From Methylophaga sp. OBS4 (lineage in GTDB: Bacteria; Pseudomonadota; Gammaproteobacteria; Nitrosococcales; Methylophagaceae): 64,000 nucleotides of DNA. This document shows positions 6,518-14,906 of this stretch, one piece after another. The DNA lies in assembly GCF_026319305.1 (NCBI RefSeq), contig NZ_JAPDMV010000006.1:23185-87184 (forward strand). The letters are read 5' to 3'. The notes beneath the pieces are model-generated. The model was not told the origin of the DNA. It was given only the letters and a program-made list of their open reading frames with translations, and did no database searches. Position numbers and translations under genes: made by a program. Each line of letters begins with the position of its first letter. Position 1 is the first letter of the stretch.

Positions 6518-6970
6518 ATGGCCGGAAGATATAAAGAATCTAACGTGGCCACGCACCCCTCTGTCCTGACGAATGAGAAGGAGCACGAAAAGCACGTCGC
6601 GATCGCTAATGAGTTGATGCCGGCGGATCTCGGTGAGGATGAACAGAAAGTCTGGAACCGTCTGGCACCTGAGCTGAGCAAACTCAACAGACTGAAGCGT
6701 CACTTCATCGATTTCGTTGTTGAGTATTGTACGGTCAAGGCCCGCATGGATGGGTGGCGTGTGTTCCTGGATAAAAATGAATGGTCATATATCACCACCG
6801 GACGTCACGGTATACAGCATAAAAGCCGTCCAGAAGTGGCGCAGCTGAACGATGACTGGCGCAAATGGAACTCACTGGTTGCTCAACTTGGACTGTCTCC
6901 GGCGACAGAACTGCGGTTCAACGACAAGCAGGGCAGCCTGTTTGATGACGACGACTTCGGCAGTGTATGA
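6518..6970 (+). CDS. terS: Terminase small subunit, P27 family, 150 aa
   Basis: Begins MAGRYKESNVATHPSVLT and contains the P27/Terminase_4 pattern: a helical segment with VWNRLAPELSKLNRLKRHFI followed by a Tyr-containing helix, then GIQHKSRPEVAQLNDDW and LGLSPATELRF. This subunit recognises phage DNA and recruits the large subunit. Its last codons overlap the start of the large terminase (ATGA). ATG 6518 is preceded by GAGG. Confidence 0.92.
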   Translation: MAGRYKESNVATHPSVLTNEKEHEKHVAIANELMPADLGEDEQKVWNRLAPELSKLNRLKRHFIDFVVEYCTVKARMDGWRVFLDKNEWSYITTGRHGIQHKSRPEVAQLNDDWRKWNSLVAQLGLSPATELRFNDKQGSLFDDDDFGSV

Positions 6971-8712
6971 CCGACCACATCAAGGACGTCGAGTCCTACT
7001 GTAAAGACGTCAAGTCAGGCAAGCGACCTGCATGCAAATGGGAAAAGCTGGCCGTTGAACGACACCTTAATGACCTGAAACGCTCAAAGAAAAAGGCCTT
7101 CCCATACAAGTTCGAACCTGAAGTTGCAGTCAGGATCATCAAGTTCATCGAACTGTTCCCTCATGTAAAGGGTAAATGGGCAGCAGTAGGCGGCAAAGCA
7201 AACCGCATCAAGCTGGAGCCCTGGCAGAAGTTCAACCTGGCCATGATATTCGGCTGGGTTCACAAGGCAAGCGGCCTGCGAAAGTACCGCCGCGCCGGAC
7301 TCTATGTCCCGCGTAAGAACGCCAAATCAGTCAAAGCTGCTGGCATCGGTTTATACATGCTGGTTGAAGATGGCGAATATGGTGCCGAAGTCTACTGTGG
7401 CGCGACCAGTGAGAAGCAAGCCTGGGAGGTTTATCGGCCTGCCAAGAAGATGGCAGAAAAGCAACCCGCCTTCTGCAGGACCTACGGTGTAACCTCTCAC
7501 GCCAAAAAGATTGAAGTCGACATGCCGGGCAGAAAGCCACTGGCTGATGGCCGCCGAAGACTGCCAGACGGCGGACGCTTTGAACCCGTCATCGGTAAGC
7601 CCGGTGATGGTGCCTCACCCAGCTGCGCGATACTGGATGAGCTCCATGAGCATCCTGACGACACGCTTTATGACACCATGCTCACCGGTATGGGTGCACG
7701 CGAACAGCCTTTGCTGCTGGCTATCACCACCGCTGGCAACAACACGGCTGGCCCTGGCTACGCGCTGCAAAAGGAAATCGAAGCCGTGCTTGAAGGGCAC
7801 AGCATAGACGAAGAACTCTACGGCATGATCTACACCGTAGACGACATCGAAAAAGAGTGGATGACCGAAGAAGGCATTATCAAAGCCAACCCAAATGCGG
7901 GTGTTTCAGTCTACATGGAATACCTGAAGTCACAAGTCGAGACAGCAAAAAGGAACCCGAGGAAGCGCAGCTCAATCCTTACCAAGCATTTCAACATCTG
8001 GGTGACTGCAAAGAATGCCTGGTTGAACATGCTGGACTGGTCCAGAGCAGCGGACTCAACGCTGAGCCCGGACGATTTTACTGGCGAAACAGCCAAGCTG
8101 GGATTAGACCTGTCAGAGTCTGACGACCTGACTGCAGCAGTTAAATGCTTCCGCCGTATTGAGTCAGATGGGCTTGATCACTATTACTTCTTTGGCCGGT
8201 ACTACACAACAGAAGCCAAGGTGGCAGAGCACGACCATTACGATGAATGGGTCCGTGCCGGCTACCTCTATGCCTGTGATGGAGACTATATCGACACCGA
8301 TGATGTTGAACACGACATCATAGATGACGCTGAACAGTTCCTGATCCCTGACGTGTTCTACGACCCGCACGGCGCTGCCGACATGGCGCTGCGCCTGCAA
8401 AAACATCACGACATGGAAGCCGTCAAAGTCGGCCAGACATACAGCAATTTCTCTGCGCCGATGCGTGATTTTGAACGACTGCTCAAGGCGGGGCGGATCC
8501 ACCACGACGGCAACCCTTGTTTGACCTGGATGTTTGGCAACGTCGTTGCCCAGGAAACGCGCGACGGCAAGATGATGCGCCCGGTCAAGGAAGGCAAGGA
8601 TAACAAAATCGACGGCGCTGTGGCGGCGCTGATGGCGTTCATCGCTGCTTATCGGCCAGATGAAGATGACGGCGATCTCGAAGACTTTCTATTGGACCCA
8701 ATCATCGTATGA
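6967..8712 (+). CDS. terL: Terminase large subunit, Terminase_1 family, 581 aa
   Basis: Full-length packaging motor. The ATPase part carries a degenerate Walker A (VPRKNAKS, about residues 115-122) and a Walker B ending in DE (CAILDELHEHP, about 219-229). A coupling motif TTAGN follows. The C-terminal nuclease part shows GLDLSESDDLTA (about residue 378) and DPHGAADMA (about 462), the acidic RNase H-like residues. It overlaps the small subunit at its start and the portal gene at its end. Confidence 0.96.
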   Translation: MTDHIKDVESYCKDVKSGKRPACKWEKLAVERHLNDLKRSKKKAFPYKFEPEVAVRIIKFIELFPHVKGKWAAVGGKANRIKLEPWQKFNLAMIFGWVHKASGLRKYRRAGLYVPRKNAKSVKAAGIGLYMLVEDGEYGAEVYCGATSEKQAWEVYRPAKKMAEKQPAFCRTYGVTSHAKKIEVDMPGRKPLADGRRRLPDGGRFEPVIGKPGDGASPSCAILDELHEHPDDTLYDTMLTGMGAREQPLLLAITTAGNNTAGPGYALQKEIEAVLEGHSIDEELYGMIYTVDDIEKEWMTEEGIIKANPNAGVSVYMEYLKSQVETAKRNPRKRSSILTKHFNIWVTAKNAWLNMLDWSRAADSTLSPDDFTGETAKLGLDLSESDDLTAAVKCFRRIESDGLDHYYFFGRYYTTEAKVAEHDHYDEWVRAGYLYACDGDYIDTDDVEHDIIDDAEQFLIPDVFYDPHGAADMALRLQKHHDMEAVKVGQTYSNFSAPMRDFERLLKAGRIHHDGNPCLTWMFGNVVAQETRDGKMMRPVKEGKDNKIDGAVAALMAFIAAYRPDEDDGDLEDFLLDPIIV

Positions 8713-9980
8713 AGAACAAACAACGCAAACCCGGCCGTCTCAAGTCGGCGGTGCAGCGGTGGCTCGGTTTGACCTACGACCAATGGGCCAACCAGTTCGG
8801 CGCAACATCAGACACCGGCATCACCGTCTCAGCCGACAAGATGCTGACCCTGTCGACACTTTGGGCGTGCGTAAGGCTGATAGCCCAAACCATATCAACG
8901 CTGCCCCTGAACCTGTATGAGGAACTACCAGACGGCAGCAGAAAGAAAGTCACAGACGATCTGTCTTTGTTGCTTCGTAAAAAACCGAATGCAGATATGA
9001 CAGCCGTCCTGTTTTGGGAAACCTTGGTCGCTAACGCCATGCTGACTGGTAACGGCTTTGCCAGAAAGCTTTATATCGGGCAGCGTCTGGTGTCGCTGGA
9101 ACCGCTTGTCACTGACCGGCTGACATGGGGAAAGAAGCAAGAAGGCGGCTACTGGTACCGCTACATCAATGACAGCGGCACCCCCGAGGAGATACCTGAA
9201 GAAGAAATCTACCATCTGCCCGGCTTTACCATCAGTGGCAAGTTCGGACTCAGCGTCATTAAATATGGCGTACAAGTGTTTGGCTCTGCACTGGCCAGCG
9301 AGCAGGCCGCTAACAAGACATTCAAAAACGGCTTGATGCCAGTGACAGGGTTCAAGTTTGACAAAATCCTTAAGCCTGAACAACGCACGGACTTCCGCAA
9401 AAACATGGAAAGCATCACCGGCGCCATGAATGCCGGTAAGTCACCCTTGCTTGAGGGTGGCATGGAGCCGGTTCAGATCGGCATCAACCCCAAGGACGCC
9501 CAACTTCTGGAGTCACGTAACTTCAGTGCAGAAGAGATCTGCCGCTGGTGTGGCGTGCCGGGACGTATGGTCGGGGTCAAAGATGAAGCTAGCAGCTGGG
9601 CCAGCTCCAGTGAACAGATCAATATCTGGTTCCTGCAATACGGTCTTCGCCCTTGGCTGAAGCGAATTGAAGAATCAATCTGGGCGCAACTGATGACCCC
9701 GGCCCAGCGTAACCGCATGTATGCAGAGTACAGCGTTGAAGGCCTGCTCAGGGCAGATACACAAGCCCGTGCCCAGTTCTATAGCACTGCTCTGCAGAAT
9801 GGCTGGATGAACCGGACCACAGTAGCAAGGCTGGAAAATCTGCCGAACATTCCAGGCGGTGACATTTATACCGTGCAATCAAACCTGATCCCACTCGACA
9901 AACTCGGCGAAGCCGGAGAGGGCGAAACCGTCAAGGCGGCACTGCGCCACTGGCTAAGAGAGGAAAGCGATGAAACATAA
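8709..9980 (+). CDS. Portal protein, HK97 family, 423 aa
   Basis: Typical HK97-type portal: GVSADK-like start of the wing (ITVSADKMLTLSTLWACVRL), then LPLNLYEELPDGSRKKV, and the stem/crown part with GRMVGVKDEASSWASSSEQ and FLQYGLRPWLKRIEESI. Length is normal for the family. It forms the dodecameric channel for DNA entry and the joint to the connector. Overlaps the terminase by 4 bases and the protease by 11. Confidence 0.95.
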   Translation: MKNKQRKPGRLKSAVQRWLGLTYDQWANQFGATSDTGITVSADKMLTLSTLWACVRLIAQTISTLPLNLYEELPDGSRKKVTDDLSLLLRKKPNADMTAVLFWETLVANAMLTGNGFARKLYIGQRLVSLEPLVTDRLTWGKKQEGGYWYRYINDSGTPEEIPEEEIYHLPGFTISGKFGLSVIKYGVQVFGSALASEQAANKTFKNGLMPVTGFKFDKILKPEQRTDFRKNMESITGAMNAGKSPLLEGGMEPVQIGINPKDAQLLESRNFSAEEICRWCGVPGRMVGVKDEASSWASSSEQINIWFLQYGLRPWLKRIEESIWAQLMTPAQRNRMYAEYSVEGLLRADTQARAQFYSTALQNGWMNRTTVARLENLPNIPGGDIYTVQSNLIPLDKLGEAGEGETVKAALRHWLREESDET

Positions 9981-10629
9981 ATCATTCCCACTGGAGATCA
10001 AAGAGCTCGATCAGCAAGGCGAGTTCTCTGGTTATCTGTCCGTATTCGGCAATGTCGATTCATACCGTGAAGTTGTCATGCCCGGCGCCTTTACCGAGTC
10101 GCTGGGCAACTGGGCAACCAAAGGCCGCCTGCCACCCATACTCTGGCAGCATAGACCGGATAGCCCCATCGGCCCATTCACGGAAATGAAAGAAGACGAC
10201 ACCGGCTTGTATGTTGAAGGCCGATTGCTGATTGGCACAGTTCAGAAAGCCAAAGAAGCCTATGAGCTGCTAAAAGAAAAGGTCATCAGCGGCATGAGTA
10301 TCGGCTTTGAAACCATCGGCGAAGAGTGGGACAAGGACAATCGTCTTCGTCGGCTTACCAAGCTTAATCTCTGGGAAGGTTCTATTGTCACCTTCCCGGC
10401 TAATGAGGCGGCACAAGTCGATGCCGTGAAATCCATTTTGACTCAGGGCGAACTGCCGACTGAGCGCGAATTTGAGGACTTCCTGCGTGAGGCAGGATTC
10501 TCGAAAACCCAGGCCGCCGCGATCACCAATCACGGCCTGGGCAAGTTGTTGCGGGGGGAGCCTGCCAGCAACGAAGAAGCCAAATCTTTATTGGCATCTC
10601 TCCAACAATTTAATCGAGGTATCCACTAA
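9970..10629 (+). CDS. Prohead protease, HK97 family (S78), 219 aa
   Basis: Shows the S78 serine protease pattern: GYLSVFGNVDSYREVVMPGA near the N-terminus, a catalytic His in LPPILWQHRPD (about residue 58), and the Ser in VISGMSIGFE (about residue 104). It cuts the delta domain of the capsid protein and then itself during head maturation. The last 60 residues are an extra helical tail. Stop overlaps the capsid start region (1 base). Confidence 0.95.
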   Translation: MKHKSFPLEIKELDQQGEFSGYLSVFGNVDSYREVVMPGAFTESLGNWATKGRLPPILWQHRPDSPIGPFTEMKEDDTGLYVEGRLLIGTVQKAKEAYELLKEKVISGMSIGFETIGEEWDKDNRLRRLTKLNLWEGSIVTFPANEAAQVDAVKSILTQGELPTEREFEDFLREAGFSKTQAAAITNHGLGKLLRGEPASNEEAKSLLASLQQFNRGIH

Positions 10630-11867
10630 TGGGTAAAGAAAATACTAACGAGCCAACAGGCTTGGCGGCGGAGGTCGAAAAAGAACTCAAGGGTATTCAG
10701 GATAACCTGAATAAAAAAATGACCGATCTACACAATGCCATCGCTAAATCTGAACACGAGTTCAAAGAGCACGGCAAGATCTCAGATGACGTCAAAAACC
10801 AGATTGCTGAGCTCAGCAAAAAGCAGGAAGGTCTGGAAACATCATTCAATGATGACATCAAAACCCGCCTCACTGAGCTGGAGCAACGAGCTGTTCGTGG
10901 CAAGGGTGGCAAGCCTGAAGTCAAATCTCTCGGTCAAATGCTCATCGAGCATGAAGGCACCAAGGGTTATGCTGAAAAGGAATACCACAAAGGCCAATCT
11001 GTCCCGCTGCAGCTGAAAGATATCACCAGCGGTGCGGCCTCTGCCGGTGATGGCATCTGGTCGTTCCGTGACCCTGAGCTGGTCAGCAATCCTTATCGTT
11101 CACGCATGATGCGGACGTTGATCCCGACCGTGCCGGTTGACTCCAACCTGGTCGAATGGGTTCAAACTAATGTTCGCACCAACAACGCTGCTGCCGTATC
11201 TGAAACAGGTGCCAAGCCGAAATCGGAACTGACTTACGATCGTAAAGAAACTGCCGTTCGTAAGATTGCGCATTACTTCAAAACCTCAGCCGAAGTGCTG
11301 GCAGACTTTCAGAGACTGCGTGCCGAAGTTGATACTGAAGGTTTCGAAATGCTGCGGCAGGAAGAAGAAGATCAGCTTCTGTCTGGCGATGGCACCGGCG
11401 TTAATCTGCTGGGTATGATTCCACAGGCCACCGACTATGATACTGATTTGACCCAATCAGGTGATACACAGGTTGATGTGATTCGTCGCTCAATCCTGCA
11501 GGTTCGTCAGTCTTTTTATGGCGCAACAGGTATCGTCCTGAACCCTGCTGACTGGGCAGCCATTGAACTGCTGAAAGACGCAGACAATGCCTACCTGTTC
11601 AGCTCGGCTCGTGATGGTGCTGATGCCCGTCTCTGGGGTCTGCCGGTGGTCGAGTCCGATGCGATTACATCAGGTCAATTCATGGTCGGTGCCTTCGCCA
11701 CTGCAGCGACTATCTATGACCGCATGAATGCAGCGGTTTATCTGTCAACGGAAAACGAAGACGACTTCATCAAGAACATGGTTTCCATCCTGTTCGAAGA
11801 ACGTCTTGCCCTGGCAGTAAAACGTCCGTTGGCATTTGTTCACGGTAACCTGAGCGGCGCAAGCTAA
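10629..11867 (+). CDS. Major capsid protein, HK97 fold, 412 aa
   Basis: The first ~100 residues are a coiled-coil delta domain (scaffold) rich in Lys/Glu, followed by a protease-cleavable linker and the HK97 capsid core. Core landmarks are SGAASAGDGIWSFRDPE, VPVDSNLVEWVQ, a long spine helix with FKTSAEVLADF, and GIVLNPADWAAIELLKD. The end (ILFEERLALAVKRPLAFV) is typical. A terminator follows at 11888, so capsid transcript levels may be set there. Confidence 0.96.
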   Translation: MGKENTNEPTGLAAEVEKELKGIQDNLNKKMTDLHNAIAKSEHEFKEHGKISDDVKNQIAELSKKQEGLETSFNDDIKTRLTELEQRAVRGKGGKPEVKSLGQMLIEHEGTKGYAEKEYHKGQSVPLQLKDITSGAASAGDGIWSFRDPELVSNPYRSRMMRTLIPTVPVDSNLVEWVQTNVRTNNAAAVSETGAKPKSELTYDRKETAVRKIAHYFKTSAEVLADFQRLRAEVDTEGFEMLRQEEEDQLLSGDGTGVNLLGMIPQATDYDTDLTQSGDTQVDVIRRSILQVRQSFYGATGIVLNPADWAAIELLKDADNAYLFSSARDGADARLWGLPVVESDAITSGQFMVGAFATAATIYDRMNAAVYLSTENEDDFIKNMVSILFEERLALAVKRPLAFVHGNLSGAS

Positions 11868-11887
11868 TCAGTAATCGGTAATCACTT

Positions 11888-11918
11888 AAAAGGGGCAGCC
11901 ATCGCTGCCCCTTTTTTA
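11888..11918 (+). terminator. Rho-independent terminator after the capsid gene
   Basis: Arms AAAAGGGGCAGC (11888-11899) and GCTGCCCCTTTT (11904-11915) with a CATC loop and a T run. It separates the capsid gene from the cassette of modifying enzymes and could lower their expression. Confidence 0.88.
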
Positions 11919-11931
11919 TTGGGGCAAAGCA

Positions 11932-12246
11932 ATGACCAAGATAGTCGCACCGATAAAAAGTTTTCGCCGGTCTGATACCCGCGAGAACGTCAACCCAAGC
12001 TCATCGCCATTCGAATGTGAAGACGGCTATGCCGATGATCTGATCAAGAACGGATTGGTTCGTGAAACCAGAGTGGCACCGGTGCCAGAGGTAAAGGGCA
12101 ACGCCGCTGGAAACACGTCGTCTGCATCGCCAGCGGCCCAAGCCTCACCGATGCAGACATCGAGCGAGTCCGAAAGTGGCGATACGCAGAAGAAGAAAAC
12201 CGGTTTTCTAGGGCGCGTCTTCGGAAAGAAAGAGGCGTCATCGTAA
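11932..12246 (+). CDS. Small post-capsid protein, 104 aa; candidate -1 frameshift donor
   Basis: Residues 1-50 (MTKIVAPIKSFRRSDTRENV and on to GYADDLIKNGLVRE) look like the short proteins that follow the capsid gene in many siphoviruses. After residue 56 the in-frame sequence turns into low-complexity Ser/Ala/Lys. At 12093-12099 the frame holds A_AAG_GGC, a legal slippery heptamer. Moving to -1 there joins the first 56 residues to the conserved GPSL protein, which has no ordinary start codon of its own. So the unshifted C-terminus may only be the alternative product. Confidence 0.6.
   Translation: MTKIVAPIKSFRRSDTRENVNPSSSPFECEDGYADDLIKNGLVRETRVAPVPEVKGNAAGNTSSASPAAQASPMQTSSESESGDTQKKKTGFLGRVFGKKEASS
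12093..12099 (+). promoter_or_regulatory. Candidate programmed -1 frameshift site A_AAG_GGC
   Basis: The heptamer AAAGGGC stands in the phase X_XXY_YYZ relative to the frame starting at 11932. After slipping, reading continues in the frame that encodes the GPSL protein (CAA CGC CGC TGG AAA CAC GTC). A stimulator hairpin was not identified with certainty. Confidence 0.5.
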
Positions 12247-12755
12247 CGAATACCACGTTTGCCAAAGTGCTATGGGCAGATGTTTTGTATGGCATGGATC
12301 GCGCCTGGTGGAATCACTATTGGCCGCAGGTTCGTGACAGTGGATTTAAAGGCGAATGTCTGAGCAGTACTGAAGGTGTTTTCGGTGCAAGCCATGTCAG
12401 GTTTTTTCACGGCGGTAACAGTGGTGCCGGTGCTATATCACTGGCACAACACTTCGGTGCTGAGCGCGTCATCCTGCTGGGGTACGACTGCCAACTGACC
12501 GATGGCAAAGCCCACCACCACGGCGACCACCCCAAGCCGCTCGGCAATGCCGGCAGTGTGCATAAATGGTCAGCGCAATTCAAGAAGATGAAAGAGTATG
12601 TCGGGGATCTGGAAGTTGTTAATGCGTCACGTCAAACAGCGCTTGATATCTGGCCTGTTGAAACTTTGGAGGATGTGCTAAGTGAGAAAACAAAACTATT
12701 ACAGCCCAACAAGCAAGTACGCGCAGGTTTCGAAATACGGACGTCTCCAGTCTGA
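12099..12755 (+). CDS. GPSL-motif protein (MptE/DUF115-like), read after a -1 frameshift
   Basis: Frame open from 12066 to the stop at 12753-12755. The conserved-looking start is VVCIASGPSLTDADIERV (codons from 12117), followed by VIVTNTTF, VLWADVLYGMDRAWWNHYW, and later GAISLAQHFGAERVILLGYD and SVHKWSAQF. This is the pattern of phage proteins related to MptE-like/DUF115 nucleotide-binding enzymes. No ATG, GTG or TTG lies between the preceding stop (12063) and the conserved start; the first GTG, at 12267, would cut off the GPSL motif. Expression by the slip at 12093 explains this. Substrate unknown; neighbours suggest sugar or glycan work. Confidence 0.65.
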   Translation, partial: QRRWKHVVCIASGPSLTDADIERVRKWRYAEEENRFSRARLRKERGVIVTNTTFAKVLWADVLYGMDRAWWNHYWPQVRDSGFKGECLSSTEGVFGASHVRFFHGGNSGAGAISLAQHFGAERVILLGYDCQLTDGKAHHHGDHPKPLGNAGSVHKWSAQFKKMKEYVGDLEVVNASRQTALDIWPVETLEDVLSEKTKLLQPNKQVRAGFEIRTSPV

Positions 12756-12909
12756 TGGCAATGACTACCTATGTCCTGAATGTGGTGGATATGGGGTTAT
12801 ACCGGCTAAATTATTCCGTCAAAAGTCGTGTCAATTTTGTAAAGGCACAGGAGTTTTGGCGCTTAACGATCCCCGTGTTGTGGGGTATGACCCAAGGAAG
12901 GCCGCCTAG
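12682..12909 (+). CDS. Small zinc protein with DnaJ-like CxxCxGxG pair, 75 aa
   Basis: GTG 12682 has GGAGG about 10 bases upstream. Residues 31-60 hold CPECGGYGVI and CQFCKGTGVL, two CxxCxGxG knuckles as in the DnaJ zinc-binding domain, which would bind one zinc ion. There is no J domain. The N-terminus is Tyr-rich. It overlaps the GPSL gene by 74 bases in another frame and precedes the glycosyltransferase-like gene. Function unknown. Confidence 0.65.
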   Translation: MRKQNYYSPTSKYAQVSKYGRLQSDGNDYLCPECGGYGVIPAKLFRQKSCQFCKGTGVLALNDPRVVGYDPRKAA

Positions 12910-12912
12910 TTT

Positions 12913-13740
12913 ATGCACCTAAAAGGCATGCTCGGTCTGGGCGATAATATCTACCAGCGAGCGTTTATCAATCAGCTTCCGCGGCCTTTGTATTTAACAA
13001 CACCCTGGCCTGAGCTGTATCAGGACCAGCAAGACATTCACTTCATTAACCCGCAGACACGGTTAAGGACACAGAAAAAGAATATCGAACGCCAGCCTTC
13101 ATATCGCTGGCGAACCCAGGCGGCCAGTGGGGTAAGGGTCAAGTACGGCAAAACTGGCATCCTGCATGGCATGTCAGAGCAGATCGGCTTAAAGCCGGAA
13201 CCGTTAACCCTGCCAGATTACGGGCCAAGCCCGGTTGACGGCGATTACATCATTGTTCGCCCGGTCACACTACGAACCGAGTGGCTGGCACAAAGTCGCA
13301 ATCCGCTGGCTGAGTATGTGAACGAAGCGGCAGCAGCGCTGGGCAGGGATTACCAGGTTGTCAGTGTGGCAGATATCGTGCCCAACGTGGAATGGCCAGA
13401 CGGTCCACTCCCAAAATCGGATATCGAATATTTACAGGGTGAGCTTGATGTTAGCCAGCTGATGGCGCTGGTGCAGCATGCCAAGGCGATAGTTGGTGGT
13501 GTGGGCTGGTTGGTCCCTGCAGCGATAGCGGCTGGCATTCCAGCCTGGGTGGTGCTGGGCGGCCATGGTGCATTTAACGCACCGGAGCTGATAACGCATC
13601 CATCACAGGACTGTAGCCGCATCGGCTTTGCGATGCCGGACAACTTCTGCCGATGCAGCGATAAGCGACATCAGTGCAATAAAACAATCAGTAATCACAA
13701 AGCGCAGTTTGAGAGGTGGCGGCATGGCGTTTGTATCTAA
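12913..13740 (+). CDS. Glycosyltransferase-like protein, GT-B/GT9-like fold, 275 aa
   Basis: N-terminus MHLKGMLGLGDNIYQRAFI matches the nucleotide-sugar-side start of ADP-heptosyltransferase-like enzymes (GxGD). Later parts include YIIVRPVTLRTEW and, near residue 190-220, LMALVQHAKAIVGGVGWLVP then AAGIPAWVVLGG, the usual donor-binding half. The C-terminus has a Cys cluster (FCRCSDKRHQC) that might bind metal. It would transfer a sugar to an unknown acceptor. Shares its cassette with a sulfotransferase and a methyltransferase. Fold assignment is moderately sure, substrate not known. Confidence 0.65.
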   Translation: MHLKGMLGLGDNIYQRAFINQLPRPLYLTTPWPELYQDQQDIHFINPQTRLRTQKKNIERQPSYRWRTQAASGVRVKYGKTGILHGMSEQIGLKPEPLTLPDYGPSPVDGDYIIVRPVTLRTEWLAQSRNPLAEYVNEAAAALGRDYQVVSVADIVPNVEWPDGPLPKSDIEYLQGELDVSQLMALVQHAKAIVGGVGWLVPAAIAAGIPAWVVLGGHGAFNAPELITHPSQDCSRIGFAMPDNFCRCSDKRHQCNKTISNHKAQFERWRHGVCI

Positions 13741-14323
13741 TGAGAAACGCCTGGTCTTCATCCATATACCCAAGAATGCCGGTACATCGATCTGCAAGCA
13801 TCTGAGCATGGCGCACGGGTTGGACTTAACCGGCAAGCGTGATTTTAAACACAATGGCGTGGGCAATAATATCCCGCCTCAGTTCCGGCCTAATGGCATC
13901 AACGTCCACGACACGCTGGAGGAAGTGCATGCGAAATACCCTGTATGCCAGAGCTATGTTTCATTTGCGGTGGTGCGCAACCCATGGGCGCGGCTATATA
14001 GCTTCTATCTTCACAAGCTCCGCCTGGGTGACAAAGATCTGCCGCCACATGGCAGCTTTGCTGAAGTGTTTCAAAAGTCCAATGTGCTGCTGTTGCAGCC
14101 TCAGTTTTATTGGTGCCGTGGTGCTGATCGGGTTCTCCGATATGAACATCTGGATGATGACTACCAGCGGCTCAGCCTGGACTTTGATCTGAAAGGCGAT
14201 CTGCCGCACCTGAACCGGTCGCAGAGTGACGAAAGCTACCGCGATCACTACGACGATTATTCACGCAAATTAATAGGCGAGTTTTACCGCTATGAAATTG
14301 AGCAGCTTGGCTATCAATTCTGA
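13724..14323 (+). CDS. Sulfotransferase family protein, 199 aa
   Basis: Start at ATG 13724 behind GAGAGG. LVFIHIPKNAGTSI (about residues 10-23) is the 5'-phosphosulfate loop that binds PAPS, and FAVVRNPWARLYSFYLHK (about 86-103) is the 3'-phosphate loop with the conserved Arg. This family moves sulfate onto carbohydrate hydroxyls. It overlaps the glycosyltransferase-like gene by 17 bases and the methyltransferase by 32, so the three are translated together. Acceptor unknown; a phage or cell surface glycan is an inference. Confidence 0.85.
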   Translation: MAFVSNEKRLVFIHIPKNAGTSICKHLSMAHGLDLTGKRDFKHNGVGNNIPPQFRPNGINVHDTLEEVHAKYPVCQSYVSFAVVRNPWARLYSFYLHKLRLGDKDLPPHGSFAEVFQKSNVLLLQPQFYWCRGADRVLRYEHLDDDYQRLSLDFDLKGDLPHLNRSQSDESYRDHYDDYSRKLIGEFYRYEIEQLGYQF

Positions 14324-14906
14324 TGCGCTGGTGTGGCTGCCGGAATACGGCATGGGCTATCACACGGCCCCGGCCATCAGCTATGACGAAGATTACTTCG
14401 ATAACTATCTGAGCCTGGATGCATCGGAAATGGGCAGCAGGCTGAATCATGCCCGCGTGAACCTGGTAGAGAATTACTGGAATGGCGAAGTCGTGGATAT
14501 CGGCGTGGGGGCTGGACGCTTTGTTAAAGAGAAAGGCTGTTTCGGTTTTGATGTTAATGACAAGGCCGTCAACTGGCTCAAGCGGGAGTCCCTGTTCTGT
14601 GACCCCTATGTTGAACCGGTCGACTGCATTACCTGCTGGGACTCGCTGGAACATATCCCGGAGCCGGAAAAACTGATCGCTCAGGTCAAGTGCCTGGTCT
14701 TCGTCTCGATGCCGATTTACAAGGACGCTGATGACGTGCTGCAAAGCAAGCATTACAAACCCGGTGAGCATCTGTGGTACTGGACACATGAAGGCCTGCA
14801 GCGCTGGTTCCACTCGCTCGGCTTCGCTTATGTCATGCATAACAAGATGGAAACAGACATCGGGCGTGAAGGCATTAAAACTTATGTATTCAAGAGGGTG
14901 CGATGA
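14292..14906 (+). CDS. SAM-dependent methyltransferase, class I, 204 aa
   Basis: Motif I is present as VVDIGVGAGRFV (about residues 68-79), then FGFDVNDKAV as motif II and DCITCWDSLEHIPEP as the motif IV region (about 115-129). Of the Methyltransf_11/23 type, which often acts on sugars or small molecules rather than DNA. No target-recognition domain of a DNA methylase is seen. Last gene of the cassette, its stop overlapping the connector gene start (ATGA). Confidence 0.85.
   Translation: MKLSSLAINSDALVWLPEYGMGYHTAPAISYDEDYFDNYLSLDASEMGSRLNHARVNLVENYWNGEVVDIGVGAGRFVKEKGCFGFDVNDKAVNWLKRESLFCDPYVEPVDCITCWDSLEHIPEPEKLIAQVKCLVFVSMPIYKDADDVLQSKHYKPGEHLWYWTHEGLQRWFHSLGFAYVMHNKMETDIGREGIKTYVFKRVR

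Noticed and set aside
12267..12755. GPSL gene starting at GTG 12267
   Set aside because: This start would delete the CIASGPSLTDADIERV motif, which is clearly coded upstream in the same frame.
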